The notes beneath the pieces were generated by a model that was not told where the DNA came from, made no database searches, and saw nothing but the letters and a program-made list of their open reading frames with translations. This document shows, piece after piece, positions 31,966 through 43,285 of a stretch of DNA of 64,000 bases. Source of the DNA: Branchiostoma floridae (lineage: Eukaryota; Chordata; Leptocardii; Amphioxiformes; Branchiostomatidae); the NCBI RefSeq assembly GCF_000003815.2, contig NC_049986.1, forward strand, positions 6,792,028-6,856,027. The letters are read 5' to 3'. Each line of letters starts with the position of its first letter. Position 1 is the first letter of the stretch. The translations under genes were made by a program, and so were the position numbers.

Positions 31966-33475
31966 TGTAGTCATAAGCAGACATTGGAGCGGTCGAATGC
32001 AAAAACAAGATCAGGTCGTATAAATGGTAAATGATGATACTTTTGTCTTGTAACACATAGTTCTGTGCACATTCCATCGGAACAATATTTCCCGTTTTCT
32101 AGACCAAAGGAGGAAAAATATCGACTTGAAAGTTTAGTCATGCCTACCACTCTAATCCACAATTTCGGTTTGCCACAATGGCGATTGGAAAGAGAATAAA
32201 ATAGGGGCTTAGGCAATTCTCATTCATGGTGCTGTTAAGATCCTTGACGGAAAAGAGTCCAACATTCCACAGACAGGCCACTAAATCCAGGTCTTAAGAG
32301 ATTAAGTCCTTCCCGCGTCCCCCTTTTGGCCCCTGATGGCAATAAAACATCCATCATTCTTTTCAAGCTCTACCTCGTAAAATTACACGGGGTGCAACGT
32401 ATGCAAATCATCCTCGATAATGGGTCAAAGGACCATTACGGACAGGGCTGCACCGCACTCTAGTTTGCAATAACGTACCTTAACCCTGCATGAAAGCGCA
32501 TGAACGCAAATGTAAGCCTAAGAGCCAATGTTTTATATGAACACATTTTCCATACCTCGAAAATTCAAGATACGTTTCATGAAGAATGTACTAGTTACGC
32601 ATGAGAAAGCTTCGATCGTGTCTATGAAATGGAAAACCGCTGCAGTTCTTAGGTAAGCACGCTGTTGCATTTCAGTGATCTCAAGCATGCACACGAATAT
32701 GTGCCAAATCCTAAACTTATACAATACGTAAACGGTCTTGAAGACAAATTCTTACAGTTAAGAATAATGGTAAGAATTCGTCACGTAGCAGTGTATGAGT
32801 TGGAATCCTGTCGTTTACACCTAGAAACAGATAAAGAAGACAGCAATCCAATCAAGTTCAAACGTGTTTTTAAAAATGTAACATACCTGTCTGTCATTGA
32901 TCCAAGATGACTGTTACAATCATTGAAGCTCTGAAAGACGTAAAGCAACCAGTTCTAATGGGGAAACCCGTTGCAGATCGATGTATCTGTCTGGTCTTTC
33001 TCAGCTCAGAGCTCTGGCAAAATGCCAACAATGCGGCAACATGTGCCCGTCTTATGAGCTTTACTCCGGTAGCACTTTAGAAGCAATCATTCATTCTAGT
33101 TGTCCGTACAAATCAGGAGACGGGCTTGAGATACAGAAAAAGACGGGCAACAAGCAAGCTTAATCACAGCAGACTTTGAAGGCAGTAGATGGGTTTATTG
33201 AACGTCTTCCTTGATCTATTTTTCTGAAAACGTAAAAGAGGAATGCTCATCGTTTATCAACTAACCAGTCAACGTTGACTAATTTCTTGTACCTGGCTGA
33301 CATGAAAAAAAATGGCGATGTGCCGGGGTAACATTACGTCTTAGGCATGGACCATGCTAAATAGATTAAAGATGCTTCGTTTTTTATATTTCACCCATAA
33401 TTTTCCTGGTGCAAGTAATGTTATCTTTGCTATGTATGCTGTCTCTACATTCTTGCCTCCGTTATTATCCCTTAA
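31966..33475. other. Unassigned sequence
   Basis: Plus-strand frames at 32665-32910 and 32981-33163 have mixed composition but no splice borders or domain that I recognise. Confidence 0.35.
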
Positions 33476-33724
33476 GGCCACAGCAAGTAAATTCTATGGA
33501 TGACATCCTCTATAGACTGAATGAAGTGAGATGGTGCAAAAAAAGCAAGGTGGGTATATGAAGCAAGATGGCAAAGTTTCAAAATAGACACCATAAACGT
33601 TGTAACAAGAATTAAAGTGACAAAATGGCATCACAGCCAATAAGATATTCATTCCTGTTTGCACTAGTGTAGTAAAAGAAGACTGGTATCACTGGCCATG
33701 CTGGCAACTACACTCATGGCTAAA

Positions 33725-33896
33725 GAACGAATTTTCTTACGTTTGTTTATTTTGTTGTCCTCTAAGTTATACTTTTACGTATTAAGAAATATCTAAATTA
33801 CAAAAATATCGACGAAAATAACACAACAGTGCCGCTGTGAACGAACCCCGCAGGGCCGCACCTGTGCCCCAAGTGCAGTGAGATACCACCTTAAGG
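33725..33896. mobile_element. TIR repeat, 'TATCTCACTGCA' family, copy 4 (half)
   Basis: Only the inner part and right end remain (TATACTTTTACGTATTAAGA, GCCGCACCTGTGCCCCAAGT, GCAGTGAGATACCACCTTAA). It is nested in the 33476-35062 element. Confidence 0.75.
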
Positions 33897-34290
33897 TTAC
33901 TGATTATAAAAATAAAACATCTCGGTGAGATGTTGTGCCGGCTGTCAGCTGTAGAGCCTTCCAGCAACTCCTTATATAGCATTTCACGCTGGATCTATCA
34001 ACACAATTAGCTATCACATGATTCAGTACAAATATAGACTACTGCGTGACTATAGAATTTAATTAGCTGGCCCATTCATTCCTGTGGAAGTCTCACATAG
34101 ATAATGATGCCAAAAATGCACTATGGTATTGCCATGCATAGATATCGCGGTCCAAGCATAGAGTATTAAAAGATAAAGAAATAAATAGATAAAGTAGTTT
34201 CTATATTGGTCAGGCAAAGATAAAGGTTGTATTATCAAATTTATCATGAAAAGAATACGCACGTGATGTGAACCTTAAAACGCTTAGTAA

Positions 34291-34710
34291 GGCCACATCA
34301 AGTAGATTCTGTGGATGACATCCACGTGCTCATTAATTGCCACCTCATTTCAGAAAAAAAAACTTTTTGTTGTGTTGTAACCTAATAGTTGTATGTAGAA
34401 TTGACACTAGAGCGATTCGAATTTTTTTTTATTCTTCAGGGGTGGTCAGACAACAAAAATTCACTAGGTTGTGTTGTGATCTGATTGTTTGTAGAATTGA
34501 CACTAGAGAGGTAGCCTGACTGTAGTTGTAGAAGTGAAATTTGCTAGATAGTTGTAAAAGTGGCACCAATATGAAAGCCATGAGTGTCGATTTTGAAAAT
34601 CTAACCATCTTGTTTTATTACCCATCTTGTTTTTCTCGCCCTATCCCACATTTATGCAGTCTGCAGAGGATGTCATCCATAACTAGTTGTGGCCATTACT
34701 AGTTGTGGCC
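34291..34710. mobile_element. Family-A MITE nested in a family-A element
   Basis: Left end GGCCACATCAAGTAGATTCT, then GTGGATGACATCC. The right end is GGATGTCATCCATAACTAGT, then TGTGGCC, with the last 18 bases duplicated (ACTAGTTGTGGCC occurs twice). TAA flanks both sides (34288-34290 and 34711-34713). Its interior right half matches the right half of the outer element. Confidence 0.8.
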
Positions 34711-34840
34711 TAAGTTAAAAGCTCGCTATAGACCACTCGTGTCTGCAGTAAGGGGTCAAAGGCACCTAGGAGTCTATATCCCTTTGATGACGTTGTCTAT
34801 CTTCGTATAAGAGTTCGTTATAGCTTGAGTGCGTTTTATC

Positions 34841-34876
34841 CACACATACACACACACACACACACACACTATACAC

Positions 34877-34925
<49 letters not shown>
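34841..34925. repeat. (CA)n microsatellite
   Basis: About 85 bases of nearly pure CA, with a few interruptions (ACTATACACACACGC). Confidence 0.97.
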
Positions 34926-34927
<2 letters not shown>

Positions 34928-35065
34928 TAAGCTTCCTTGCTACTCATGCAAACATTTGAAAATTTGCCATCTTGTGTCTTTTACCCATCTTGTCTTTTTT
35001 ACCCTCTCTCATATCATTCAGCCTGTAAAGGATGTCATCCATAGAATTTACTTGCTGTGGCCTAA

Positions 35066-36885
35066 AAGCTAAATAAATCAAGTCTGAGTGTGTGTTATCT
35101 GTAAATTGCGTCTACATTTTACATAACTTTGTATCACTTTACTGCGGAAACGTGCTAATATGATGAAATGTAAACACCATAATGATGAAAAAGACCTGTC
35201 ATTAGACCATTTTATATTCTCCCTATCCCGTAGATGGGATGGTATTAGCGACTCGACAACATAGAACACAAAGTAATATGATCCATATCTTGTACCCGCG
35301 CCTTTCATATCGCTAGTAAAGCCTTGGAAAACAATATTGTGTTTTGAGTTATCCGACTGCCCCAGGCAAAAAAACAACTGCTAATGCTAGTCTATTTTTG
35401 GAATGATGGAATTTTCGATATACTATCAAAGTGATGAAGTACAGGACAGACTTTTTATAGACTAAGGCTCTGAACTGTCGATCAAAGAATCGAATCGAAT
35501 ATGTAATAAGGATTGTACTTCTTTATTCATGTACATGTTTCCTAATTTCCGTTATATAAATGGTAAGGAAAAATTCATATTCCTTATGCAACTCGATAAA
35601 CATGTCTTAAAAAGCGAGAAGAAGTTGAACCTGTATACACTAGCATATAGTAGTCTCTGTAGATATAGAAAGATTTTTTTGTATGAAATTGTGCCTTGTG
35701 GCTATGACCTGTACTTTTTTTAGCATAAATGTACAATTTTTTAAGCATAAATGTACAATAAACGTCTTTCATTAAAGTTATATTGATATAACATGTTTCT
35801 TGTACAATGCATGTCGGTATGAATAAACTATGATGCTAAAATACATTACACTTTTACATTGTTAAACTTCTTTGTAGGGTGGCTTTCGAAATTTGAAATG
35901 AAAAATGAGATTCTAACCAATTTTTCAATTTTTTTAGGACCACACAGAAACATAACATTAACTTTCCAAGGCCTAAGATAACTGCTTCCACACATCACTC
36001 AAATGAGTGTCAGTGCTATCAGGAAGATGATGTTATCTCCGTATTAGAGATACTCATTAAGGATACGAACTAAATAGTGTCTAATCCCACCCTAATCTTT
36101 TGGAGATAAAGTTGGCTGGAAGACTTGTAAAGGGGGCACCACTTTATCATGAAGCTAAATATAACGTGAAATATGGTTCTTGTTTATGGAAGTCAACCAC
36201 GGCTGTCTCAGACGCTGACTCATCGAAGGGTAAAATTTGTTGTTGAGCTCAGCAGTTCTCCTATGGAAACCGAGTGGTCGGGTACATTGCAGAAGTTTGA
36301 CTTTTACGGACACTTTAACTAGCGACTCTGGTATTGATTTTGTGAACCTATAACAAGCAATGTTATTAGATAGGGCTCTATGGGGTGAAATGCGTACTAG
36401 CCTGGTCCCGACCTCCGGTCGTTGATGTATGTATGTATAACATGAGCTGAGATATGTCCCGATCTTGTTCATTTTTTGGTCGGTGCCGAATTAAGAAATA
36501 TGTTTCAGTCCACACACCTAATGGTACCAACATGTGCATCATTTCACACTCTTGTCTGCTACAATGCAACGTCAATTCATAGATTGCTTTTGATGATTTT
36601 TTTCCATCTATCTATCCATGCTAGCATCTTACATCTGTTTATTATCTGTTTGATCATTGATATAGTATAATTTCCCACAGGCTGCATTCATATAAATGAT
36701 TTATGCTGTTTGTTCTGCTTGTGTGCTCAACATAAATGTGACTCCATGGGGAATATAATAACCTAAAGGTAAACAAAACGGCCTTATTAAAAACATGTAT
36801 CCTACATGCCATACGCATTGTTTGTACAGTCGATTATAACATCATGACAATATGAACATCGTTAATGCATCACTCCACAAGAGTG
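35066..36885. other. Unassigned sequence
   Basis: AT-rich. A short tandem (TTTTTTAGCATAAATGTACAAT twice, each stated here only as its unit TTTAGCATAAATGTACAA) lies near 35715-35760. No supported exon. Confidence 0.35.
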
Positions 36886-36926
36886 CGAATATAGGTTACC
36901 CAACGGGTAAAGGTGAACTAGCGTTA
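36886..36926. mobile_element. Solo terminus of the 'CACCTTTATCC' MITE
   Basis: AATATAGGTTACCCAACGGG, then TAAAGGTGAACTAGCGTTAA matches the family's right end. No partner end is found upstream, so this is a deletion remnant. Confidence 0.75.
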
Positions 36927-38131
36927 AGGTGACCGCTGAATGCCACGTTTGTATGGACACATACGTCGTAGGCAATTTTAATATTTTGATGCCTAGAATA
37001 TTCAAGCAGTGCCAACCACCGACAAGGATCCAGGATAACCTTTTCCTCAACAAGACAGTAAAATTTTGTACGACACACTCACGACTATCCCACGAGTCCC
37101 CTAAGTACGGCGGTCGTACAACGAATACAATCTGGTCGATATAGGTATCATGATATACATAGACAATTTATGTACATCTAGCAACATACTTTATGTAACA
37201 AACTTCGCCATATTCACCCTGGAATATATTTATTCATGTACGTAAAGTATGGATGTCAGTATTAGGTATCACCAAAATACATATTTGATGTTAATCCGGA
37301 CCAAATCATTTTCTGTCCGTCGTCTTTCCTAATGCACTAAATCTCATTATATGACAAATTAGTCGACCTTTCGATACAACTACGTGCGTTTAATCCTATC
37401 CTGCGCTTCGTAGACAAGTGGGTCATAAGTAGAAGTATTAGTTTGATAGGTTTTCCCTTAGGAAGATTGATAGGGAGGAATTATATACCCGGAGGTACGT
37501 TAAACATATTTGATGACAATATCGGGTCCGGCGTCGTTACAGCAAAACACTGATCTGAATGACATTCGAGTACACGTTCGCCACTTGTTACACATTCATG
37601 GAATATAAATGGGTGATTATTTAGACTAAAACCAGACATAATGTCTACATATACAAGATTTTGTCATCGTTTCCTCTAAGAATTCAAATACTTACTCGAC
37701 AATTCATCTTCGTTTCTTGAAAATGATCACCTGGTTACCATGTACCAGTTGTATTTCATCTCAAGATCTAAAGATTTTTCCGTACATCGTGCACCTTGTG
37801 AATTACCTGAGCTAATTTAAAGCGCATAAAAGCACCTGTGTCTCCAAATGCATAATACGATCCCATGATTGCCCCGTTCAGCATTGTAATAACGACAACC
37901 TACAGTATGGTTATCGCTGGTTGCCTAGCATGGGTTAGCGGTCGTACTCAACAGCTACATCAAATACAATCTGTTACGGAAAGGCCATTCAGTTCTTGGG
38001 TCAAACACTATTATTAATCTATGAAGAGAAATGCATTTTTAGAAAATACATTCGACAATATTTCTTCATTCTCCGACCTTGCCAACGGTGGCCCGATAAC
38101 TGAATAAATGATGAAATGAACAGCATCTTAC
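36927..38131. other. Unassigned sequence
   Basis: Nothing recognised. Confidence 0.35.
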
Positions 38132-38375
38132 CCCATCATCGCCAAATATGGAGAACATCAAGTTGACCACGACGGGAACTAGTAGGTATTTCCTCCTGGC
38201 TTTCGAGTATACAGTGCGTGTGGTCGAGGTTGTCTGCGATGTGCATACGCCGTATCAGCCCGTACACAAAATACGCGACCGTGAGGCTGAGGTAGTTCAC
38301 TCCCTTGTGGGATATTTGAGCAAGCCTTGTTCTCTGAACGGCGGTCCTGGCTTATACGTACGGTTTACGAGAAAC
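38132..38375 (-). CDS. Candidate coding exon or pseudogene, membrane-like
   Basis: A relatively GC-rich block. On the minus strand one frame (beginning near 38370, after a possible CAG acceptor) encodes a basic run, then a hydrophobic stretch, VNYLSLTVAYFVYGLI, then an acidic part, and stops near 38144. The adjacent frame encodes a second hydrophobic stretch, KYLLVPVVVNLMFSIF, ending GDD next to a donor GGG|GTAAGA (38132/38131). Two membrane-like segments in different frames could mean a frameshifted gene, or that only one frame is real. I do not recognise the family. Confidence 0.28.
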
Positions 38376-39027
38376 CTTCTGTACCATTACGCTGCCTAGT
38401 CACGGGGGGCAACCATTAACTGTCTTTTAACAGGGAGGCATCGGCGAACTCGTTTTTTTTTTCAATGCACAATTTATAGGCGTTCCCTAAATTTGAACCC
38501 GGTAGGTGTTTGCGTGATGTATTTTTACGATGTTTCAAGAAAATAGACTCTATTTTCCTTAATGCCTTTGCCTGAGGAAAATATGTTTTTAAGCCGTTCT
38601 GTAAGTGAAGAGAGTTTGGTTATGGCGCCCATAAGGTAACTTATAGCGTCTGTAAAAAGTGTTAGGTCCTGCGATAGATTGTAAAAGGTTTAAATGCGTC
38701 ACGTTTCAAACCCAACGATTTTTAACGAACATTATTCAAGGATAAAAAATGAGCAGCTTTTAGCTGTGCTTTTTATCCCTAATCTTTGGTGTTTTACGAA
38801 ATACTGCCTAGATACCAAGGTAATTTTTCTAACGCTTCGGTCATCATAATTTTATAAATTGTTTGGGCGGGACGTCTTTACTGATTGGTAAATTGAGCAG
38901 AATGATAAGTGTGATATAATGAAGAAATAATATATTTCCCCCTAGCTGCCAATATCGTGAGCAAATGTCCAACATACGTTTTTATTTCTCCTTGTGTTTG
39001 AGAAACTGTGAGAAACAGGAAAGATTG

Positions 39028-39247
39028 TAATGGCAGTTCACCTTTATCCGCGGAGTAACCTTTATCCGTTGTATATAAAATCGGAGTATTTAGGGATATC
39101 AAGTCGATAGACGGTTGTTTCAGACTAGAATGCTACAAAAATATTTCAAACATTGAAACCAACGTCCATCAACAAGATTTCCCGAAATATCTCGTTCTTA
39201 AAATCAACGGATATAGGTTACCATATGGATAAAGGTGAACTAGCGTT
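39028..39247. mobile_element. MITE, 'CACCTTTATCC' family
   Basis: Ends TAATGGCAGTTCACCTTTAT and the inverted ATAAAGGTGAACTAGCGTTA, with the usual TAACCT and ATCCGTTGTAT steps inside. Confidence 0.88.
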
Positions 39248-39489
39248 ACATTCTGAGGCAAACATCACCTTATCTGAAACTCAGAACAATTTGAAGCTTC
39301 GTTCCACCGGGAATATTCTATTTCGAAGTGATAAAGAGAGATCATTATTTAGCCAAATCCTGGAGACACATGTACACGCACCGTATGCACACAATTTATC
39401 ATAGATGGTACAATAGCTTCATGCCACGGATAAGCAAACTTAAAGATGGTTTTGAGTTTTGGAGAAAACAGCGAGGCTCTGTTTTATCT

Positions 39490-40060
39490 CCATATTTTAT
39501 CTCCATATTTGATAAAACAAACAGAGATGCTATATTTTTATGATTGTTAAGCTACGTGTTTAATGAAAAAACAATACAGATCCTATGTTTTTCATGTTTG
39601 TTTCGCTTAGTGTTGATGAAAACAGCAATGCTGTTTTTATGATTGTCAACTTACGTCTCTGATAAAAGAACAGCCATCCTATGTTTTTATTATAGTTTAG
39701 CTACATTATTTGATACAAAAACAACGAACCTATGTTTTTATAATTGTTAGGCTTTGTGTTTGATATATTTTCTGTATTTTTATGATTGTTTAGCTACGTG
39801 TTTGATAAAAAAAGCGATCCTATGTTTTTACGATTGCTAAGCTACGTGTTTGAAAAAAAATATTTTCACGATTGTTTAGGTACGTGTTTATCAAAATACA
39901 GCGATATTATGCTTCCATCATTGCTTAACTACGTGTTTGATTAAAAAAACCGCGATCTATAAATTTTTATGATTGTTTAGCTACGTACGCGTGTTTGATA
40001 ATAACGATGCTATGTATATGCACATGTTTTATGATTGTATAGCTACGTGTTCAACGTTAA
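39490..40060. repeat. Degenerate minisatellite, about 60-bp unit, 9 or so copies
   Basis: Successive units share TTTTTATGATTGTTTAGCTA, CGTGTTTGATAAAA and AGCGATCCTATG. Divergence is high and unit length varies from roughly 45 to 75 bases, so it is old. Confidence 0.9.
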
Positions 40061-40414
40061 CGGGTATGCAGGGCGGTGACCCAGGGTCTCCATGATATCA
40101 ATTTCTCCAAGCGTGAAGAAGGCCCCCAAAAGACCCACGCCAATTTTCCATAGGGATAATCTGCGTGCCTTGTGTGGAATATCCATGCTCCTTTTCATAA
40201 CTCTGTGAAGGGCCTCATATGTTCCATATGTATTTGCAATAATACAAGGAAGACGCGCTGCTAACACAGTGCAAAACATACTATGAAGGCGAAGCCCATA
40301 TAGTTTTTGCTCAAACATGCATGGCCCACAACCCACGATAGGCTTATAGGATGGACTTTGATTACGTCCATGACATGCCCCTGCAATCTCAAACTTAGTC
40401 GCTAGGTGGCCCAA
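40043..40414 (-). CDS. Unrecognised ORF, 123 codons, possible exon
   Basis: Open from an ATG at 40414 to a stop at 40043, the last 20 or so codons entering the edge of the minisatellite. Composition is varied, with cysteine/histidine/arginine-rich parts (LAARLPCIIANTYGTYEALH; VMKRSMDIPHKARRLSLWKI). No motif is recognised and there is no clear donor. It is kept because the block before the repeat looks less random than its neighbours. Confidence 0.22.
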   Translation of the reverse strand: MGHLATKFEIAGACHGRNQSPSYKPIVGCGPCMFEQKLYGLRLHSMFCTVLAARLPCIIANTYGTYEALHRVMKRSMDIPHKARRLSLWKIGVGLLGAFFTLGEIDIMETLGHRPAYPLTLNT

Positions 40415-40496
40415 ACTTACTTCACTTCTTCCTGAGCAAAATATTTATCTTACTTACCTAATTATATCTAATATCCCCAAATCGTGATCATAGCTG

Positions 40497-40705
40497 TTGA
40501 GAAATTCGAACGCGAAGTATCAAAACCGAAAGTTCCGCTGAAATACGAGGAAAGCCCATTGGGGGCCCAAAATCTAATCAATTTCAGCTTTAGTCACACC
40601 CCACAAATACACCAAATATGAAATCAATCAATCCGGCCGTCCTTTAGTCATCTTGTTCACAGACACACAGACACACTGATACACAGACACAAACACTAGT
40701 GAAAA
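40497..40705 (-). repeat. Microsatellite-linked interspersed repeat, copy 1
   Basis: Body AAGTTCCGCTGAAATACGAG, TTGGGGGCCCAAAATCTAAT and ACCAAATATGAAATCAATCA, ending in an ACAGACACACAGACACAC tail. Related to copies at 44895 and 54753; each abuts an ACAG/CTGT-type microsatellite on the same side. Confidence 0.75.
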
Positions 40706-41689
40706 TGTATTCATGGAGGTAATAAGACCTACCTCTGATTCTTCAGATCTGTTATGTTAACAATAAAGATACGTTAAGGTGGTAAAGCCTCTGCCGGGGC
40801 TACTTGCAAGTACATGCAATATGATAGTTAGATAAATAACGTAGAACAATATAGCATGTGACTACTCTAGTGAACATACTGACTTTATTTTCTGCTTTGT
40901 CTTCTTCCGAATCAGTGGAAGACGAAGGATCCCATCTCTTTTAGAAATATAGACTGAACAATAAGATGTCACGACATTTGGCTGAACTACAGTAGTACGG
41001 GTAATTGCAACATATGTCGTCGTCACACAGTAACAAATCATTATGTAGGGGTGATTCAGTAATAATCGCAGGGGCGTATTCTTACAAGTCAGTTAGATTT
41101 CTAATGAATATCTTTAAATGCTTCCTACGCACTTTTCTTATTCTTATCATCATAACAGCAAGGCTGTATTGAATTCTGTTTAAATGTTAGAAACATTTTA
41201 AACATCAAATACATTATTTTTGTTAGTTTCTAAACTGTTCCAACATGGATTCCTCATTAGTTAATCACATGTTCGAACATTGAAACAATATTATGTAACT
41301 GTGTCAGTGCGCTGGGAAGAGGGCAATTCACACATCCCTGGAGGAAATTGTGTCTGTCTGCCACCTTCTCATAAAAGAGCTACCAGTGTCTACTAAAGAA
41401 AATCTGAAAATAGGTATACAAGACCCAAACAACGGACCCAGCATAGTAGCTTTGTTAAAAGTTTTCATAGAGGGGAAAATGACGTCAATTGTTGAAACAT
41501 GTTCCAACAATGACCAAAACACATCGATGTTTGAAAGAAAAGTATTCTAGATAAAGAGATTATGATATTGTTACTTTCAAAAAAAAATTAGGTTCAGACA
41601 TGTTCAAACTTTCATCTTCAATTGTCTGAACAATTTAGAACTGTAGTGACTGAAATAGTATTTTACTTTAAATATTTCAGACTCATTAC
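40706..41689. other. Unassigned sequence
   Basis: Nothing recognised. Confidence 0.35.
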
Positions 41690-41980
41690 AAATATTGTTT
41701 CAAATCCCTCTCGGTGACTCGGAATGGACTCTATCTGCATCTGCATATATACCCCCAAATGACCCCGCGAGGGGCAAAAGTAGGGGGGGAGCTGAGGCTC
41801 CCGGGTTAGGGCGGGCAGGCCGCCTGCCTGGCACGGAAGTGCTCAACGTTGGGAGCGCTTACAACCGTGCCAGGCAGGGCATTCCACTCGGGAATTGTGC
41901 GTGGGAAAAAAGAGTGTTTGTAGATGTCGGTGCGTGCGAATATGTGTTGATATTTGAAGTCGTGACTACCCCGACTCTAT
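41690..41980 (-). mobile_element. LINE 3' end with reverse-transcriptase tail
   Basis: The minus strand at 41976-41806 encodes the C-terminal end typical of jockey/CR1/L2-type LINE ORF2. FFPRTIPEWNALP is the conserved block, preceded by ARTDIYKHS and followed by VEHFRARQAACPP and a stop (41808-41806). The remaining bases to 41690 would be its 3' UTR. The 5' part is missing, as usual for truncated LINE inserts. FFPRTI-WN-LP is a well-known signature of this clade's tail. Confidence 0.85.
41806..41976 (-). pseudogene. Truncated LINE reverse-transcriptase C-terminus
   Basis: Fifty-six codons of the ORF2 tail, open and with its natural stop. Only the segment after the polymerase domain remains, so no enzyme activity is possible. 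The related but different LINE tail at 50997-51278 shows that at least two LINE lineages are present. Confidence 0.82.
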
Positions 41981-42054
41981 GATCTGTGCATGAGAAAACT
42001 TGTTACACTTCGAATGATATATAGTACAGGATGCAGTGGCCTTAGGGAGATACG

Positions 42055-42205
42055 TAAAATAGGCTTCATTGAATCCCTGCAAATCCTTGCGAACCATTTA
42101 GAAAATCCGTTAAGCCACTTGCTCGTTTGCTTTTAGGGTAGGGTACATTCCATGTGTGAATTTGAGTGTAAGGTCAATATCCTATGGCAAGGTCTACCTT
42201 TGAAC
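42055..42205 (+). repeat. Dispersed repeat, inverted partner at 62555
   Basis: CTTCATTGAATCCCTG, CCTTGCGAACCATTTA, TGCTTTTAGGGTAG and GTAAGGTCAATATCCTATG correspond, as reverse complement, to 62555-62710. The copies are about 20 kb apart. Confidence 0.75.
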
Positions 42206-42344
42206 AATGTAACAATCTGACTTGACACGACAAAAGTTTCGTGACTTTCATAATTAACGTGTTCAACAACTATACATACAACCAAGTGGGTACAAATGAA
42301 CTAAACGTACAATTAAATAGATAAATCATCTTGTTGGATTGAAG

Positions 42345-42551
42345 TTATAGTTTACTACTTGTTCTAAGGCCCAAAGTCTTGATATATTTATCTTCTTGTA
42401 CACAGTAAGGGTAATCTTCTCCTTGCATGTGCATGTAATTGAATATGATGGCATGTGTTAGATTCGTTCGCGCAAGCGGAAAGAAAGATATGCAGCTTTG
42501 AGTGGCATGAAGTCGTGAACAATTTAGATACATCATCGTTTGAGCATGCAA
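42345..42551 (-). pseudogene. Worn LINE tail related to the copy at 50997
   Basis: The nucleotide sequence (TTCTAAGGCCCAAAGTCTTG, ATATATTTATCTTCTTGTAC, ACAGTAAGGGTAATCTTCTC) matches the block at 51010-51080. The minus-strand frame is no longer the ancestral one, but pieces such as C-SFFPLA and the LR end can be traced. Confidence 0.55.
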
Positions 42552-42658
42552 AAAATCAAACCGGCAGTTCCAATTTCCATCACTACAACTACAATTACAG
42601 ACATGATTCTAAAACTTCCGGTCTAAAATCTTAGAGTGCCATTTTCAATAACAAAGAG

Positions 42659-43285
42659 GTCGGATTTCAGTAGAGGGGGAACCAGATTGATGATTTTCCC
42701 GCCAAAACCGAGTCGTGTCGTCTGTGGGAGATACTTAAGTCGATCAGAATCGTCTGAGAATAACATCAACGCGAACACACATGATACATCAACACCTCTC
42801 AGTTAGTTTGTCGGATTGAAGGGGGGGGGGGCAGATTGATGATTTTCCCGCCAAAACCTAGTCGTGCCGTCTGCGGGAGATGCTAAAGCCGCTCAGAATC
42901 GTCTGAGAATGACATCACAGCGGATACATATGATACATCAACACCTTTCAGTTCGTTTGTCGGATTTCAGTAGAGGGGGGTGGGATGGATTGCAGATTGA
43001 TGATATTCCCGCCAGAACCGAATCGTGTCGTCTGCGGGAGATGCTAAAGCCGCTCAGAATCGTCTGAGAATGACATCACAGCGGACACATATGATACATC
43101 AACACCTCTCAGTTCGTTTGTCGGATTTCAGTAGAGGGGGGTGGGATGGATTGCAGATTGATGATATTCCCGCCAGAACCGAATCGTGTCGTCTGCGGGA
43201 GATGCTAAAGCCGCTCAGAATCGTCTGAGAATGACGCCACAGCGGATACATATGATACATCAACACCTCTCAGTTCGTTTGTCGG
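42659..43285. repeat. Tandem array, about 161-bp unit, 4 copies
   Basis: Units contain TCGGATTTCAGTAGAGGGG, GATTGATGAT, TTCCCGCCA, AGATGCTAAAGCCGCTCAGA, ATCGTCTGAGAATGACATCA and ATGATACATCAACACC. The third and fourth are almost identical and the first two differ more, with a poly-G tract near 42825. Repeated copies of one frame (start MLKPLR, MTSQR) arise only because of the array. Confidence 0.93.

Larger units (their letters stand above)
33476..35062. mobile_element. Harbinger-like element, family A, 1587 bp, composite
   Basis: The 33-base termini are exact inverted copies (GGCCACAGCAAGTAAATTCT, then ATGGATGACATCC) and are flanked by TAA at 33473-33475 and 35063-35065. The length is inflated by nested repeats: a partial 'TATCTCACTGCA' element (33725-33896), a second family-A copy (34291-34710) and a CA microsatellite (34841-34925). 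No transposase is visible. Confidence 0.85.

Noticed and set aside
42864-43228. Two almost identical 67-codon ORFs
   Set aside because: They are the same frame in successive units of the 161-bp tandem array.
42659-43285. Regularly spaced repeats suggesting a CRISPR array
   Set aside because: Units are contiguous 161-bp tandem copies without unique spacers, in animal-type DNA.
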